A stretch of 64,000 nt of DNA from contig NZ_JACVAA010000006.1 of assembly GCF_014851565.1 (NCBI RefSeq), positions 62,001 to 126,000 on the forward strand, read 5' to 3'. The stretch's first letter is position 1. Every line of letters starts with the position of its first letter. Below the pieces are notes generated by a model that saw nothing but the letters and a program-made list of their open reading frames with translations, was not told the DNA's origin and searched no databases. This document shows positions 27,108-36,860 of this stretch, piece by piece. The translations under genes were made by a program, and so were the position numbers. This stretch comes from Pseudomonas sp. PDM15 (GTDB lineage: Bacteria > Pseudomonadota > Gammaproteobacteria > Pseudomonadales > Pseudomonadaceae).

Positions 27108-27172
27108 GCTGGCCGGACCTGAAGTGAGGGAGCGTTGGACGGAGGAAACGGCACCCCCGTGCAAAAACGGCC

Positions 27173-27213
27173 TGTATTATTGCAAGTAATTCTTGTTTGT
27201 GAAAGATACAATG
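27173..27213 (-). promoter_or_regulatory. Promoter of exbB with Fur-box-like sequence
   Basis: Reading the minus strand, TTCACA and AATAAT are separated by 16 nt and could be the -35 and -10. The 19-mer spanning 27182-27200 (GCAAGTAATTCTTGTTTGT on the plus strand) overlaps the spacer and matches 14 of 19 positions of a Pseudomonas-style Fur box (GCAAATGATTCTCATTTGC). It is only weakly similar to the E. coli consensus. Iron repression of exbB-exbD-tonB would fit its role. Confidence 0.45.
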
Positions 27214-27280
27214 TAACTATTCAACAGGCGCGCCGGATTCAGTGCACTGAATTCCGCGGTTCCACGAGGGATCCCTTCTC

Positions 27281-28150
27281 ATGTCCAAGACCCTGATGAT
27301 TGCTGGCTGCGGTGATGTTGGCAGCCGCCTGGCGCGGCGCCTGGCGGTGGCCGGCTGGAATGTATACGGCCTGCGGCGCGATGTCGCGCAGCTGCCCGCC
27401 GAGATCCATCCGGTCGCCGGCGATCTGCAGCAACCGGCCTGTCCGGAGACCTGGCCCCAGGGCGAGCTGGACTACCTGGTGTATTGCGCCGCGGCCAGCC
27501 AGCACGACGAGGCCGGCTACCGCGCTGCCTATGTCGATGGCCTGCGCCATGTGCTGGCCTGGCTGACCGTGCATGGCCAGCGTCCGCGGCGTCTGCTGTT
27601 CGTCTCCAGCAGCGGGGTCTATGTGCAGCAGAGCGGCGAATGGATCGACGAGGATTCACCGGCCGAGGCCGAGGGCTACTCCGGGCGGGTGATGCTGGAA
27701 GCCGAGCGCCTGGCCCTGGACAGCGGCCTGCCCGCGACCCTGGTGCGCCTGACCGGCATCTACGGTCCCGGTCGCCAGTGGTTGCTCAATCAGGTGCGCC
27801 AGGGCTACCGGGTGGCCAGCGAACCGCCGCTTTACGCCAACCGCATCCATGCCGAGGATGCCGCCGGGCTGCTGGCCTTCCTGCTGCAGGCGGATGCCGA
27901 AGGCGCGCAGCTGGCCGACTGCTACCTGGGCGTGGATGACGCGCCGGCGCCGCTGCACGAGGTGGTGGGCTGGCTGCGCGAGCAGTTGGGCGTGACCCAG
28001 TGGGCCGAGGAGAACAGTGTGCGCCGCGCCGGCAGCAAACGTTGCAGCAATGCCCGCGCCCGCGCGCTGGGCTGGGCGCCGCAGTACCCCAGCTACCGCG
28101 AAGGTTATGCGGCGGTGCTGGCCGATCAGTCGTCGCTGCGCCCGGTGTAG
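27281..28150 (+). CDS. SDR-family NAD(P)-dependent epimerase/dehydratase-like protein (YeeZ-like)
   Basis: A 289-residue protein. The N-terminus (MSKTLMIAGCGDVGSRLARRL) is a Rossmann dinucleotide-binding motif. SSSGVYVQQSGEWIDEDSP around residue 110 and YGPGRQWLLNQVRQG are the extended-SDR features. The catalytic YxxxK is replaced by YSGRV, so a standard oxidoreductase mechanism is doubtful. The substrate is not known. GAGGG lies upstream of the ATG. The last 25 nt overlap, tail to tail, the 3' end of the repeat protein on the other strand. Confidence 0.82.
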   Translation: MSKTLMIAGCGDVGSRLARRLAVAGWNVYGLRRDVAQLPAEIHPVAGDLQQPACPETWPQGELDYLVYCAAASQHDEAGYRAAYVDGLRHVLAWLTVHGQRPRRLLFVSSSGVYVQQSGEWIDEDSPAEAEGYSGRVMLEAERLALDSGLPATLVRLTGIYGPGRQWLLNQVRQGYRVASEPPLYANRIHAEDAAGLLAFLLQADAEGAQLADCYLGVDDAPAPLHEVVGWLREQLGVTQWAEENSVRRAGSKRCSNARARALGWAPQYPSYREGYAAVLADQSSLRPV

Positions 28151-28485
28151 CGGCCGCTGTCGTCGTAGTGGCTACCGTCCGGGTCATCACGACCCAGGTA
28201 ACGCCCTGCGTCGTCGTAGAGGCGACCATCCTGATCCTGGCGGCCGGTGTAGCGACCACTGTCGTCATAGCGGCGGCCGTCGCCGTCGATGCGGCCGGTG
28301 TAGCGGCCGGAGGCGTCGTACTGGCGGCCGTCCGCATCGGTACGGCCGGTGTAGCGCCCGCTGTCATCGTAGTGGCGGCCATCGTCGTCGGCGCGCCCCA
28401 GATAGCGGCCGCTGTCGTCGTAATGGCGCTGTTCGGCCTGGGCGGACAGGCTCGCCAGCAGGAGGCAGAGCAGGAGCGGGCGCAT
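28126..28485 (-). CDS. Secreted protein of six 17-residue DDSGRYTGR repeats
   Basis: A 119-residue protein. After a signal peptide (MRPLLLCLLLASLSAQA) and EQR, the whole mature protein is five 17-residue units with the pattern xYDDSGRYtGRxDxDGR and a sixth, 14-residue unit. Each unit is charged and contains two Gly-Arg turns, so a regular beta-rich or polyelectrolyte fold is likely. No known enzymatic motif is seen. It is the last gene of the rpoZ-spoT-ridA series, 5 nt after the lipoprotein gene. It overlaps the convergent SDR gene by 25 nt. The function is unknown. Confidence 0.8.
   Translation of the reverse strand: MRPLLLCLLLASLSAQAEQRHYDDSGRYLGRADDDGRHYDDSGRYTGRTDADGRQYDASGRYTGRIDGDGRRYDDSGRYTGRQDQDGRLYDDAGRYLGRDDPDGSHYDDSGRYTGRSDD
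28177..28431. repeat. Approximately five tandem 51-bp coding repeats
   Basis: The DNA of the secreted repeat protein repeats with a 51-bp (17-codon) period. The units are similar but not identical, indicating selection on the protein rather than recent expansion. Confidence 0.75.
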
Positions 28486-28490
28486 CTCGC

Positions 28491-29219
28491 TCAGTCGCGC
28501 TGCAGCAGCCAGGCCTGGCGCCCCGGGCGGAAGCTGGGCACCTCGTCCGGCGCCGACTGGTTGAGCGCCTGGAGGATGCGCAGCTGGTCGCCGTCACGCT
28601 CGAAGATCCACGAGGCACCCTGCTGGCCGAGCTGCAGCCACAGGCTGTCGTGCTCGCCGGCCATCGAGGCGCAGTCGCCGGCCAGGCACAGGGCGTAACG
28701 CTCGGCACCGGGCAGGCCTTCCAGGCGGCCGTCCGGGTGGAACAGCACCATGCCGCCCTCGCCGACACCCTGGCGGATGGTCCATTCGCCGCCCAGGTAG
28801 GCGTCGTACAGCGCCCACTCGAAGCTGCTGCCAATCGGCGCACCATCCTCCGCCTGGTGCGGCGGGCGGCTGAAGTGCTGTTCGGGACCGTAGGTGCTGG
28901 CCTGCTGCACCAGCTGGTCCCCCTGCAGATCGAGGTTTTCCTGATAGTCGCCCTGGTAGCTGACTTGCCAGTGCCCCGGCTCGCCGGCCGCCAGGCGACC
29001 TTCGGGGGTCTCGAAGCCATTGCTGTAGGTGGCCAGACCGCGCTGGCTGTCGAGCCGCCATTCCAGATTGGGGCCGTGGGCCAGCAGGGCCTCGCGCAGC
29101 GGTCCGCCTTGGCGGGCGCTGTCGATGATCGGCTGGTTGATCCAGGTGCCGTCGGGGTTGTCGGCGGCGCAGCCGGCCAGCAGGCCGGCGCTGAGGGCGA
29201 TCAGGAGGGGGCGACGCAT
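28491..29219 (-). CDS. Hypothetical lipoprotein
   Basis: A 242-residue protein with a lipoprotein signal (MRRPLLIALSAGLLAGCAADN; lipobox LLAGC with Cys17). The mature part is rich in Trp, Gly and acidic residues, with motifs WRLDSQRGLATYSNGFETPEGR and EWALYDAYLGGEWTIRQG. I do not recognise a family. It starts 4 nt after the ridA stop, so it is translated as part of the spoT-ridA operon, and the repeat protein follows 5 nt later. The pair is likely to act together in the envelope. Family position matches PA5340 of PAO1 from memory. Confidence 0.75.
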   Translation of the reverse strand: MRRPLLIALSAGLLAGCAADNPDGTWINQPIIDSARQGGPLREALLAHGPNLEWRLDSQRGLATYSNGFETPEGRLAAGEPGHWQVSYQGDYQENLDLQGDQLVQQASTYGPEQHFSRPPHQAEDGAPIGSSFEWALYDAYLGGEWTIRQGVGEGGMVLFHPDGRLEGLPGAERYALCLAGDCASMAGEHDSLWLQLGQQGASWIFERDGDQLRILQALNQSAPDEVPSFRPGRQAWLLQRD

Positions 29220-29223
29220 GGAT

Positions 29224-29604
29224 TTATTCGAGCACCAGGATGCCGTCCATTTCCACCTGCGCGCCGCGCGGCAGGGCAGCCACGCCGATGGCGGCGCGGG
29301 CTGGGTAGGGCTGCTCGAAGTAGCGGCCCATGACTTCGTTGACCTTGGCGAAGTGGCTGAGGTCGGTGAGGAAGATGTTCAACTTGACCACGTCCTTGAA
29401 CGAGCCGCCGGAGGCCTCGATTACCGCCTTGAGGTTCTCGAACACCTGCACGGTCTGCTCCTCGAAGCCCTGTACCAGTTCCATGGTTTGCGGGTCCAGC
29501 GGGATCTGCCCGGACAGGTACACGGTGTTGCCGGCCTTGATCGCCTGGGAGTAGGTGCCGATAGCGGCCGGGGCGTTGGGCGAGGAAATGACGGTCTTGC
29601 TCAT
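29224..29604 (-). CDS. ridA: RidA/YjgF-family enamine/imine deaminase
   Basis: A 126-residue RidA protein: [31 protein letters not shown] at the N-terminus, [29 protein letters not shown] in the middle, and [23 protein letters not shown] at the C-terminus. The Arg in PARAAIG is the residue that binds the carboxylate of the imine substrate in characterised RidA proteins. It hydrolyses reactive 2-aminoacrylate-type intermediates released by PLP enzymes. It lies 48 nt after spoT and 4 nt before the lipoprotein gene. A second, more divergent RidA is found beside dadA in this window. Confidence 0.95.
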   Translation of the reverse strand: MSKTVISSPNAPAAIGTYSQAIKAGNTVYLSGQIPLDPQTMELVQGFEEQTVQVFENLKAVIEASGGSFKDVVKLNIFLTDLSHFAKVNEVMGRYFEQPYPARAAIGVAALPRGAQVEMDGILVLE

Positions 29605-29652
29605 GACGAACTCCGATTCGATGAATTGTTGTTGTACTGCGACATGGCGCCG

Positions 29653-31761
29653 TCAGGCGCGCATGCGGGTGATGCGGATGACGCCGTTGAGGGCGCGCAG
29701 CTTCTTGATGACGCGCGCCAGGTGCACGCGGTCATGCACGCTGACCACCAGCTGGACCACGCTGATGCGGCCGTCGCGCTCGTCCATGCCGATTTTCTCG
29801 ATGTTGCCATCGGCGGCGTTGACGCTGCTGGCGAGCAGGGCGATCAGGCCGCGCTGGTGTTCCAGCTCGACACGCAGCTCGACGTTGAATTCGCCGGCGA
29901 CATCCTTGGCCCAGTTGAGCTGGATGCACTTCTCCGGGTTGTGGCGGATGTCGGCGATGTTCTTGCAGCTGTCCAGGTGCACCACCATGCCCTTACCGGC
30001 CGACAGGTAGCCGACGATGGGATCGCCGGGGATCGGCGTGCAGCACTTGGCGTAGCTCAGCACCAGGCCCTCAGTGCCGCGGATGGCCAGCGGGCCGTCC
30101 GGGCTAGGCGCAGCGTCGCCGGTTTCGGCCAGCAGGCGGCGGGCGACCACGTAGGCCATGCGGTTGCCCAGGCCGATGTCTTCCAGCAGGTCCTCGATCA
30201 CTTCCAGGCGGTATTCGCTGAGCACCGCCTGCACCCGTTCCGGGGCGATCTTCTCCAGATGGCTGTCGAAGCCGGTGAGGGTCTTGTTGAGCAGGCGTTC
30301 GCCCAGGTTGATCGACTCCGAGCGGCGTTGCAGCTTGAGTGCGTGGCGGATATGCGTGCGCGCCTTGCCGGTGACCACGAAGTTGAGCCAGGCCGGGTTC
30401 GGTCGCGCACCGGGGGCGGTGACGATTTCCACCGTCGAGCCGCTTTCCAGGGCCTGCGACAGCGGCGCCAGGCGGCGGTTGATGCGGCAGGCGATGCAGC
30501 TGTTGCCGACGTCGGTGTGCACCGCGTAGGCGAAATCGACCGCGGTGGAGCCCTTCGGCAGCTCCATGATGCGGCCCTTGGGCGTGAATACGTAGACCTC
30601 GTCCGGGAACAGATCGATCTTCACGCTCTCGATAAATTCTAGCGAGTTGCCGGCGCGCTGCTGCATTTCCAGCACGCCCTTGACCCACTGGCGGGCGCGG
30701 GCGTGATTGCCCTTGGGCGCGTCGTCGCCGTCGGACTTGTACAGCCAGTGGGCGGCGATGCCGTTGTTGGCCATCTCTTCCATCTCGCGGGTGCGGATCT
30801 GGATCTCGATGGGCACGCCGTGCATGCCGAACAGGGTGGTGTGCAGCGACTGGTAGCCGTTGGCCTTGGGGATCGCGATGTAGTCCTTGAAGCGGCCCGG
30901 CAGAGGCTTGTACAGGTTGTGCACCACGCCGAGGGCGCGGTAGCAGGTGTCGACCTTGTCGACGATGATGCGGAAGGCGTAGACGTCCATTATCTCGTTG
31001 AATGCCCTGCGCTTGCCGCGCATCTTCTGATAGATGCTGTAGAGGTGCTTCTCGCGGCCGATCACTTCGCCCTGCAGGCCTTCGCGCTGCAGGTAGGCGG
31101 TGATCGATTCCTCGATCTTGGCGACGATTTCCTTGCGGTTGCCGCGGGCGCGCTTGACCGCGGTGCGGATGCGCTCGGAACGCATCGGGTGCATGGCTTT
31201 GAAGCCGAGGTCCTCGAACTCCACACGCATACTGTGCATGCCCAGGCGGTTGGCGATGGGCGCGTAGATTTCCAGGGTTTCCTTGGCGATGCGCCGGCGC
31301 TTCTCGCCGGATAGCACTTCCAGGGTGCGCATGTTGTGCAGGCGGTCGGCCAGCTTGACCAGGATCACGCGGATGTCGCGCGCCATGGCCATGGCCATCT
31401 TCTGGAAGTTCTCGGCCTGGGCCTCGGCCTTGGTCTCGAAGTTCATCTGGGTCAGCTTGCTGACCCCGTCGACCAGTTCCGAGACGGTTTCGCCGAACTG
31501 CGCGGTGAGCGCTTCCTTGGCGATGCCGGTGTCCTCGATCACGTCGTGCAGCATCGCGGCCATCAGGCTCTGATGGTCCATGTGCATGTCGGCGAGGATG
31601 TTGGCAACGGCGAGCGGGTGGGTGACGTAGGCTTCGCCGCTGCGGCGGCGCTGGCCGTCGTGGGCCTGCTCGGCGTAGAAGTAGGCGCGGCGGACCAGGT
31701 TGACCTGATCCGCGGCCAGGTAGGACGAGAGTCTGTCGGCGAGGGTATCTATGCTCGGCAA
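29653..31761 (-). CDS. spoT: Bifunctional (p)ppGpp synthetase/hydrolase SpoT
   Basis: A 702-residue RelA/SpoT homologue. The HD hydrolase domain (about 20-200) contains MLHDVIEDTGI and the catalytic HD dyads. The synthetase domain (about 240-350) includes KPLPGRFKDYIAIPKANGYQSLHT. A TGS domain (about 385-445) and a C-terminal ACT domain (about 630-702) follow. It controls the alarmone level during carbon, fatty-acid and other stresses. The ATG at 31761 gives the standard length. It lies 63 nt after rpoZ, an arrangement typical of proteobacteria. Confidence 0.97.
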   Translation of the reverse strand: MPSIDTLADRLSSYLAADQVNLVRRAYFYAEQAHDGQRRRSGEAYVTHPLAVANILADMHMDHQSLMAAMLHDVIEDTGIAKEALTAQFGETVSELVDGVSKLTQMNFETKAEAQAENFQKMAMAMARDIRVILVKLADRLHNMRTLEVLSGEKRRRIAKETLEIYAPIANRLGMHSMRVEFEDLGFKAMHPMRSERIRTAVKRARGNRKEIVAKIEESITAYLQREGLQGEVIGREKHLYSIYQKMRGKRRAFNEIMDVYAFRIIVDKVDTCYRALGVVHNLYKPLPGRFKDYIAIPKANGYQSLHTTLFGMHGVPIEIQIRTREMEEMANNGIAAHWLYKSDGDDAPKGNHARARQWVKGVLEMQQRAGNSLEFIESVKIDLFPDEVYVFTPKGRIMELPKGSTAVDFAYAVHTDVGNSCIACRINRRLAPLSQALESGSTVEIVTAPGARPNPAWLNFVVTGKARTHIRHALKLQRRSESINLGERLLNKTLTGFDSHLEKIAPERVQAVLSEYRLEVIEDLLEDIGLGNRMAYVVARRLLAETGDAAPSPDGPLAIRGTEGLVLSYAKCCTPIPGDPIVGYLSAGKGMVVHLDSCKNIADIRHNPEKCIQLNWAKDVAGEFNVELRVELEHQRGLIALLASSVNAADGNIEKIGMDERDGRISVVQLVVSVHDRVHLARVIKKLRALNGVIRITRMRA

Positions 31762-31824
31762 GGGATCACCCCCTGCCGCGCTGGCGCTTGACCCGGTGCC
31801 GCGAGACTTCGACCAGGCATAGGC

Positions 31825-32091
31825 TTACAGAGGCTCGTTGGCCTCTTCCTCGAAGGCAACGGCGAACAGCGGCTCGTCCTCGACCAGGTCTTCCTGGGCA
31901 ACGAACTCGGCATCGACCAGGCCGGCAGCGATTTCACGCAGGGCCACGACGGTCGGCTTGTCGTTTTCCCAGGCCACCTTCGGCTCCTTGCCGCCGGTAG
32001 CCAGCTGACGGGAACGCTTGGTAGCCAGCATGACCAGCTCGAAGCGGTTGTCTACGTTCTCCAGGCAGTCTTCAACGGTAACGCGGGCCAT
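31825..32091 (-). CDS. rpoZ: RNA polymerase omega subunit
   Basis: An 88-residue omega subunit: [34 protein letters not shown] and [15 protein letters not shown]. It assists beta-prime folding and contributes to ppGpp binding on RNA polymerase. The start at 32091 is fixed by AGAGGAA just upstream. An 8-residue longer frame is not used. It heads the rpoZ-spoT-ridA operon; 105 nt separate it from the upstream gmk stop. Confidence 0.97.
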   Translation of the reverse strand: MARVTVEDCLENVDNRFELVMLATKRSRQLATGGKEPKVAWENDKPTVVALREIAAGLVDAEFVAQEDLVEDEPLFAVAFEEEANEPL

Positions 32092-32196
32092 GGTGTTCCT
32101 CTTGGCAAATAGCAAATAAGGCTGGGCCCGAATGGGCGAGCGGACTGAATAGTCTAAAAAATCACCAGCGTTTAGGGAAGGCCTTTCGGCGGCCGG

Positions 32197-32835
<639 letters not shown>

Positions 32836-32856
32836 CTATGGCTCAAGCCTAGCGGC

Positions 32857-33717
32857 TTATTCGATGTTCTGGACCTGTTCGCGCATCTGCTCGATCAGGA
32901 CCTTGAGGTTGACGGCGGCCTGGGTGCTGCGCGGGTCGAAGGCCTTGGAGCCGAGCGTGTTGGCCTCGCGATTGAGTTCCTGCATGAGGAAGTCCAGGCG
33001 GCGGCCGGCCGCGCCACCGGCCTTGAGCACGCGGCGCACTTCGGTCACATGGGTGTTCAGGCGGTCCAGTTCTTCGGCCACGTCGCTTTTCTGGGCGAGA
33101 AGCACCAGCTCCTGCTCCAGACGCTGCGGGTCCACTTCGGCGCGCATTTCGGCGAAGCGGGTCTCGATCTTCTGGCGCTGGTTGGCCAACATCTCCGGCA
33201 CCAGCGCGCGCAGTGCGACGACTTCCTCGGCGATGCTGTCCAGGCGCTCGTTGAGCAGCTTGGCCAGCTCGGCGCCTTCGCGGGCGCGGCCGCTCTTCAA
33301 TTCGCCCAGGGCCTGCTCGAACAGTTGCAGGGCTGCGGCATTCAGGGCCTGTGGATCGGCAGCGTCGGCCACCAGCACGCCAGGCCAGGCCAGTACTTCC
33401 AGAGGGCAGAGTGATGCCGGTTGCTGGATCAGTGCCGCTACCTGTTCGGCGGCGGAGATCAGTTGGCGGGCGCGCTCGTCGTCTACTTGCAGGCTCTTGC
33501 CGGCGTTTTCCTCGGCGAAGCGCAGGGTGCATTCCACCTTGCCGCGCGACAGGCCCTGGCGCAGGGCCTCGCGCACCGCGCCTTCGAGGTCGCGGAACGA
33601 GTCGGGCAGGCGCAGGTGCGGCTCCAGGTAGCGATGGTTGACCGAGCGCAGCTCCCAACTCAGGGTGCCGTGGGCGGAAGCCGACTCGACGCGGGCGAAG
33701 GCGGTCATGCTGTGCAC
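32857..33717 (-). CDS. yicC: YicC-family endoribonuclease-like protein
   Basis: A 286-residue protein of the YicC/YloC family. The N-terminus (VHSMTAFARVESASAHGTLSWELRSVNHRYLE) and the C-terminus (TLGSKAFDPRSTQAAVNLKVLIEQMREQVQNIE) are the two conserved domains. E. coli YicC is reported as an endoribonuclease acting on small RNAs. I chose a GTG start at 33717, giving VHSMTAF as in relatives whose start is MIRSMTAY; the ATG three codons later is the alternative. It is divergent from rph. Confidence 0.93.
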   Translation of the reverse strand: MHSMTAFARVESASAHGTLSWELRSVNHRYLEPHLRLPDSFRDLEGAVREALRQGLSRGKVECTLRFAEENAGKSLQVDDERARQLISAAEQVAALIQQPASLCPLEVLAWPGVLVADAADPQALNAAALQLFEQALGELKSGRAREGAELAKLLNERLDSIAEEVVALRALVPEMLANQRQKIETRFAEMRAEVDPQRLEQELVLLAQKSDVAEELDRLNTHVTEVRRVLKAGGAAGRRLDFLMQELNREANTLGSKAFDPRSTQAAVNLKVLIEQMREQVQNIE

Positions 33718-33754
33718 TATGGAGAGAGCCTCGTGAAATGACGAATGGGCGCGG

Positions 33755-33807
33755 ATTGTAGCGCAGAGCGACCACCGGCCCAATCCGCCCCGTCGCGGCG
33801 CTATAAT
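33755..33807. promoter_or_regulatory. Divergent promoters of yicC and rph
   Basis: For yicC (minus strand) TTGGGC (33783-33778), a 17-nt spacer, and TACAAT (33760-33755). For rph (plus strand) a perfect TATAAT at 33802-33807, but with no convincing -35 hexamer. Confidence 0.6.
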
Positions 33808-33863
33808 GCCGGCAGGTCGGGCGCTGGGCGCCCGAGATTTCCGCTTTCTACAGGTACCAGCAG

Positions 33864-34583
33864 ATGAAACGTCCCAGCGGCCGTGCTTCCACCCAGTTGC
33901 GTTCCGTGCGCATCACCCGCAACTACACCAAGCACGCCGAGGGTTCGGTGCTGGTCGAGTTCGGCGACACCAAGGTCATCTGCACCGCCAGCGTCGAGTC
34001 CGGCGTGCCGCGTTTCCTCAAGGGCCAGGGTCAGGGCTGGCTGACCGCCGAGTACGGCATGCTGCCGCGCGCCACCGGCGAGCGTAACCAGCGCGAAGCC
34101 AGCCGCGGCAAACAGGGCGGTCGCACCCTGGAAATCCAACGCCTGATCGGCCGCTCGCTGCGCGCTGCGCTGGACATGAGCAAGCTGGGCGAGAACACCA
34201 TCTACATCGACTGCGACGTGATCCAGGCCGACGGCGGCACCCGCACCGCCTCCATCACCGGTGCCATGGTGGCGCTGGTCGATGCGCTGAAGGTGCTGAA
34301 GAAGCGGGGCGCGCTGAAGGGCGAGCCGCTCAAGCAGATGGTCGCCGCCGTGTCGGTGGGCATCTATCAGGGCGAGCCGGTGCTGGACCTGGACTACCTG
34401 GAGGACTCCGCGGCCGAGACCGACCTCAACGTGGTGATGACCGACAGTGGTGGCTTCATCGAGGTGCAGGGCACCGCCGAAGGCGCCCCCTTCCAGCCGG
34501 AAGAACTGAATGCCATGCTGGCGCTGGCCCAACAGGGCATGCGCGAGCTGTTCGAGCTGCAGCGCGCGACCCTGGCCGACTGA
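33864..34583 (+). CDS. rph: Ribonuclease PH
   Basis: A 239-residue phosphorolytic 3'-5' exoribonuclease. Recognisable segments are [72 protein letters not shown] motif and [18 protein letters not shown]. It trims the 3' ends of tRNA precursors. The ATG at 33864 fits the family length. It is divergent from yicC. Confidence 0.97.
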   Translation: MKRPSGRASTQLRSVRITRNYTKHAEGSVLVEFGDTKVICTASVESGVPRFLKGQGQGWLTAEYGMLPRATGERNQREASRGKQGGRTLEIQRLIGRSLRAALDMSKLGENTIYIDCDVIQADGGTRTASITGAMVALVDALKVLKKRGALKGEPLKQMVAAVSVGIYQGEPVLDLDYLEDSAAETDLNVVMTDSGGFIEVQGTAEGAPFQPEELNAMLALAQQGMRELFELQRATLAD

Positions 34584-34607
34584 TTTCCCACAACCGCGGA
34601 GAGCCCC

Positions 34608-34973
34608 ATGGAAGAGCAGAACCTCACCCCCACACCGAGCCCGGAAGCCCGCCAATGGGCGATGTTCTGCCACTTCGCGGCCTTTGCCGGGTTGCTGATC
34701 CCTTTCGGCAACCTGCTCGGCCCGCTGATCGTCTGGCAACTCAAGCGCGACCTCGATCCCTTCGTCGATGACCAGGGCAAGGAGGCGCTGAACTTCCACA
34801 TCACCGTGTCGCTCGCCGCGCTGGTGTGCATGCTGCTCGCCGTGGTGGTGATCGGTTTCCTGCTGTTGCCGCTGCTCGGCCTGGCCGCCCTGGTGCTGAC
34901 CATCATCGCCGGGATCAAGGCCAACGAAGGCCAGACCTACCGCTATCCGCTGTGTTGGCGCGTGGTCAAATAA
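34608..34973 (+). CDS. DUF4870 membrane protein
   Basis: A 121-residue protein with two or three membrane helices (FAAFAGLLIPFGNLLGPLIVWQLKR and ITVSLAALVCMLLAVVVIGFLLLPLLGLAALVLTIIAGIKA). The sequence WAMFCHFAAFAG... PFVDDQGKEALNFHITV ... IAGIKANEGQTYRYPLCWRVVK is the DUF4870 pattern. No function is established. It follows rph by 24 nt and ends at a strong intrinsic terminator, so the two are likely cotranscribed. Confidence 0.88.
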   Translation: MEEQNLTPTPSPEARQWAMFCHFAAFAGLLIPFGNLLGPLIVWQLKRDLDPFVDDQGKEALNFHITVSLAALVCMLLAVVVIGFLLLPLLGLAALVLTIIAGIKANEGQTYRYPLCWRVVK

Positions 34974-34981
34974 CACTCTCG

Positions 34982-35005
34982 GGCCCCGCATGCGGGGCCT
35001 TTTTC
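34982..35005 (+). terminator. Intrinsic terminator after DUF4870 gene
   Basis: Stem GGCCCCGC (34982-34989) / GCGGGGCC (34992-34999) followed by five Ts. Confidence 0.88.
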
Positions 35006-35033
35006 TGCAACCACTCATATAAGGAAGTCAGAA

Positions 35034-35969
<936 letters not shown>

Positions 35970-35988
35970 GCGGCGAGGGGCTGGCTGC

Positions 35989-36768
35989 TTAGACGCTGAG
36001 CAGCCAGTCGTAGTCGACGATCAGTGGCGCGTGCTGAGAGAAGCGCGGCTGGCGCGGCAGCTTGGCGTTGCGCACCACACGGCGCAAGCCGGGAGTGAGC
36101 AGTTGATAGTCGAAGCGCCAGCCGAGATTAAGCATCTCCGCCTGTTCGCTATCCGGCCACCAGCTGTACTGGTCGCCTTCGCGGCTGACTTCGCGCAGGG
36201 CGTCGACATAGCCCATGGTGCCGACCACTTCGTCCATCCAGGCGCGCTCTGGCGCCAGAAAGCCCGGCAGTTGCTGACAGTCGCGCCAGTTCTTCACGTC
36301 CAGTTTCTGGTGGGCGACGAACAGCGAGCCGCAGTAGATGTACTCGCGGCGCTTGCGACGTTGCTTGTCCAGGTAACCGGTGAAGTCGTCGATGAATTTG
36401 AATTTCTGATTCAGGTTCTCGTCCCCGCCCTGGCCGGATGGCAGCAGCAGGGTGGCGATACTGACCTTGTCGAAATCCGCCTGCAGATAACGCCCGTACC
36501 GATCGGCCGATTCGAAGCCCAGGCCGTGGATCACCGCCTTGGGTTGCAACCGGGAGTACAGGGCCACGCCGCCCTGTTCGGGCACCTCGGCGTCGACGGC
36601 ATAAAGGAAATAGCCATCCAGCTGGAAGGCCGGGTCATCGAGTTCGAAGGAAGAGGCGCGAGTATCTTGTAGGCAGATCACGTCGGCATTCTGGGCCTGC
36701 AGCCAGCTGAGCAAACCTCGCTCGACTGCGGCCTGAATACCATTCACGTTCACACTGATGATCCGCAT
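35989..36768 (-). CDS. crc: Catabolite repression control protein Crc
   Basis: A 259-residue member of the exonuclease III/endonuclease fold. MRIISVNVNGIQAAVERGLLSWL and DVICLQDTRASSFELD are the family signatures. In Crc the nuclease Glu of the LQET motif is Asp (LQDTR here), and Crc has no nuclease activity; it acts with Hfq to repress catabolic mRNAs when preferred carbon sources are present. The start at 36768 gives the known length of Pseudomonas Crc (259). It is divergent from pyrE. Confidence 0.97.
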   Translation of the reverse strand: MRIISVNVNGIQAAVERGLLSWLQAQNADVICLQDTRASSFELDDPAFQLDGYFLYAVDAEVPEQGGVALYSRLQPKAVIHGLGFESADRYGRYLQADFDKVSIATLLLPSGQGGDENLNQKFKFIDDFTGYLDKQRRKRREYIYCGSLFVAHQKLDVKNWRDCQQLPGFLAPERAWMDEVVGTMGYVDALREVSREGDQYSWWPDSEQAEMLNLGWRFDYQLLTPGLRRVVRNAKLPRQPRFSQHAPLIVDYDWLLSV

Positions 36769-36818
36769 AAATGGCCCCCAAAAACACCTGCGTGTATGAT
36801 ACCCGAGCTCATTCCCAT

Positions 36819-36839
36819 TAGCTAAATTCATAGCTAAAT
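36819..36839. repeat. TAGCTAAAT direct repeat between crc and pyrE
   Basis: TAGCTAAAT at 36819-36827 and again at 36831-36839, 3 nt apart, 22 nt before the pyrE start. It may be an operator or part of the pyrE leader. The short palindrome GTATGATAC (36794-36802) lies just upstream. The binding protein is unknown. Confidence 0.5.
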
Positions 36840-36860
36840 CCGTGCCGTACGGAGCTTTGC

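Noticed and set aside
28017..29333. Plus-strand frame of 438 residues across the repeat protein and lipoprotein
   Set aside because: It results from the tandem coding repeats read on the other strand and lacks a ribosome site and a domain.
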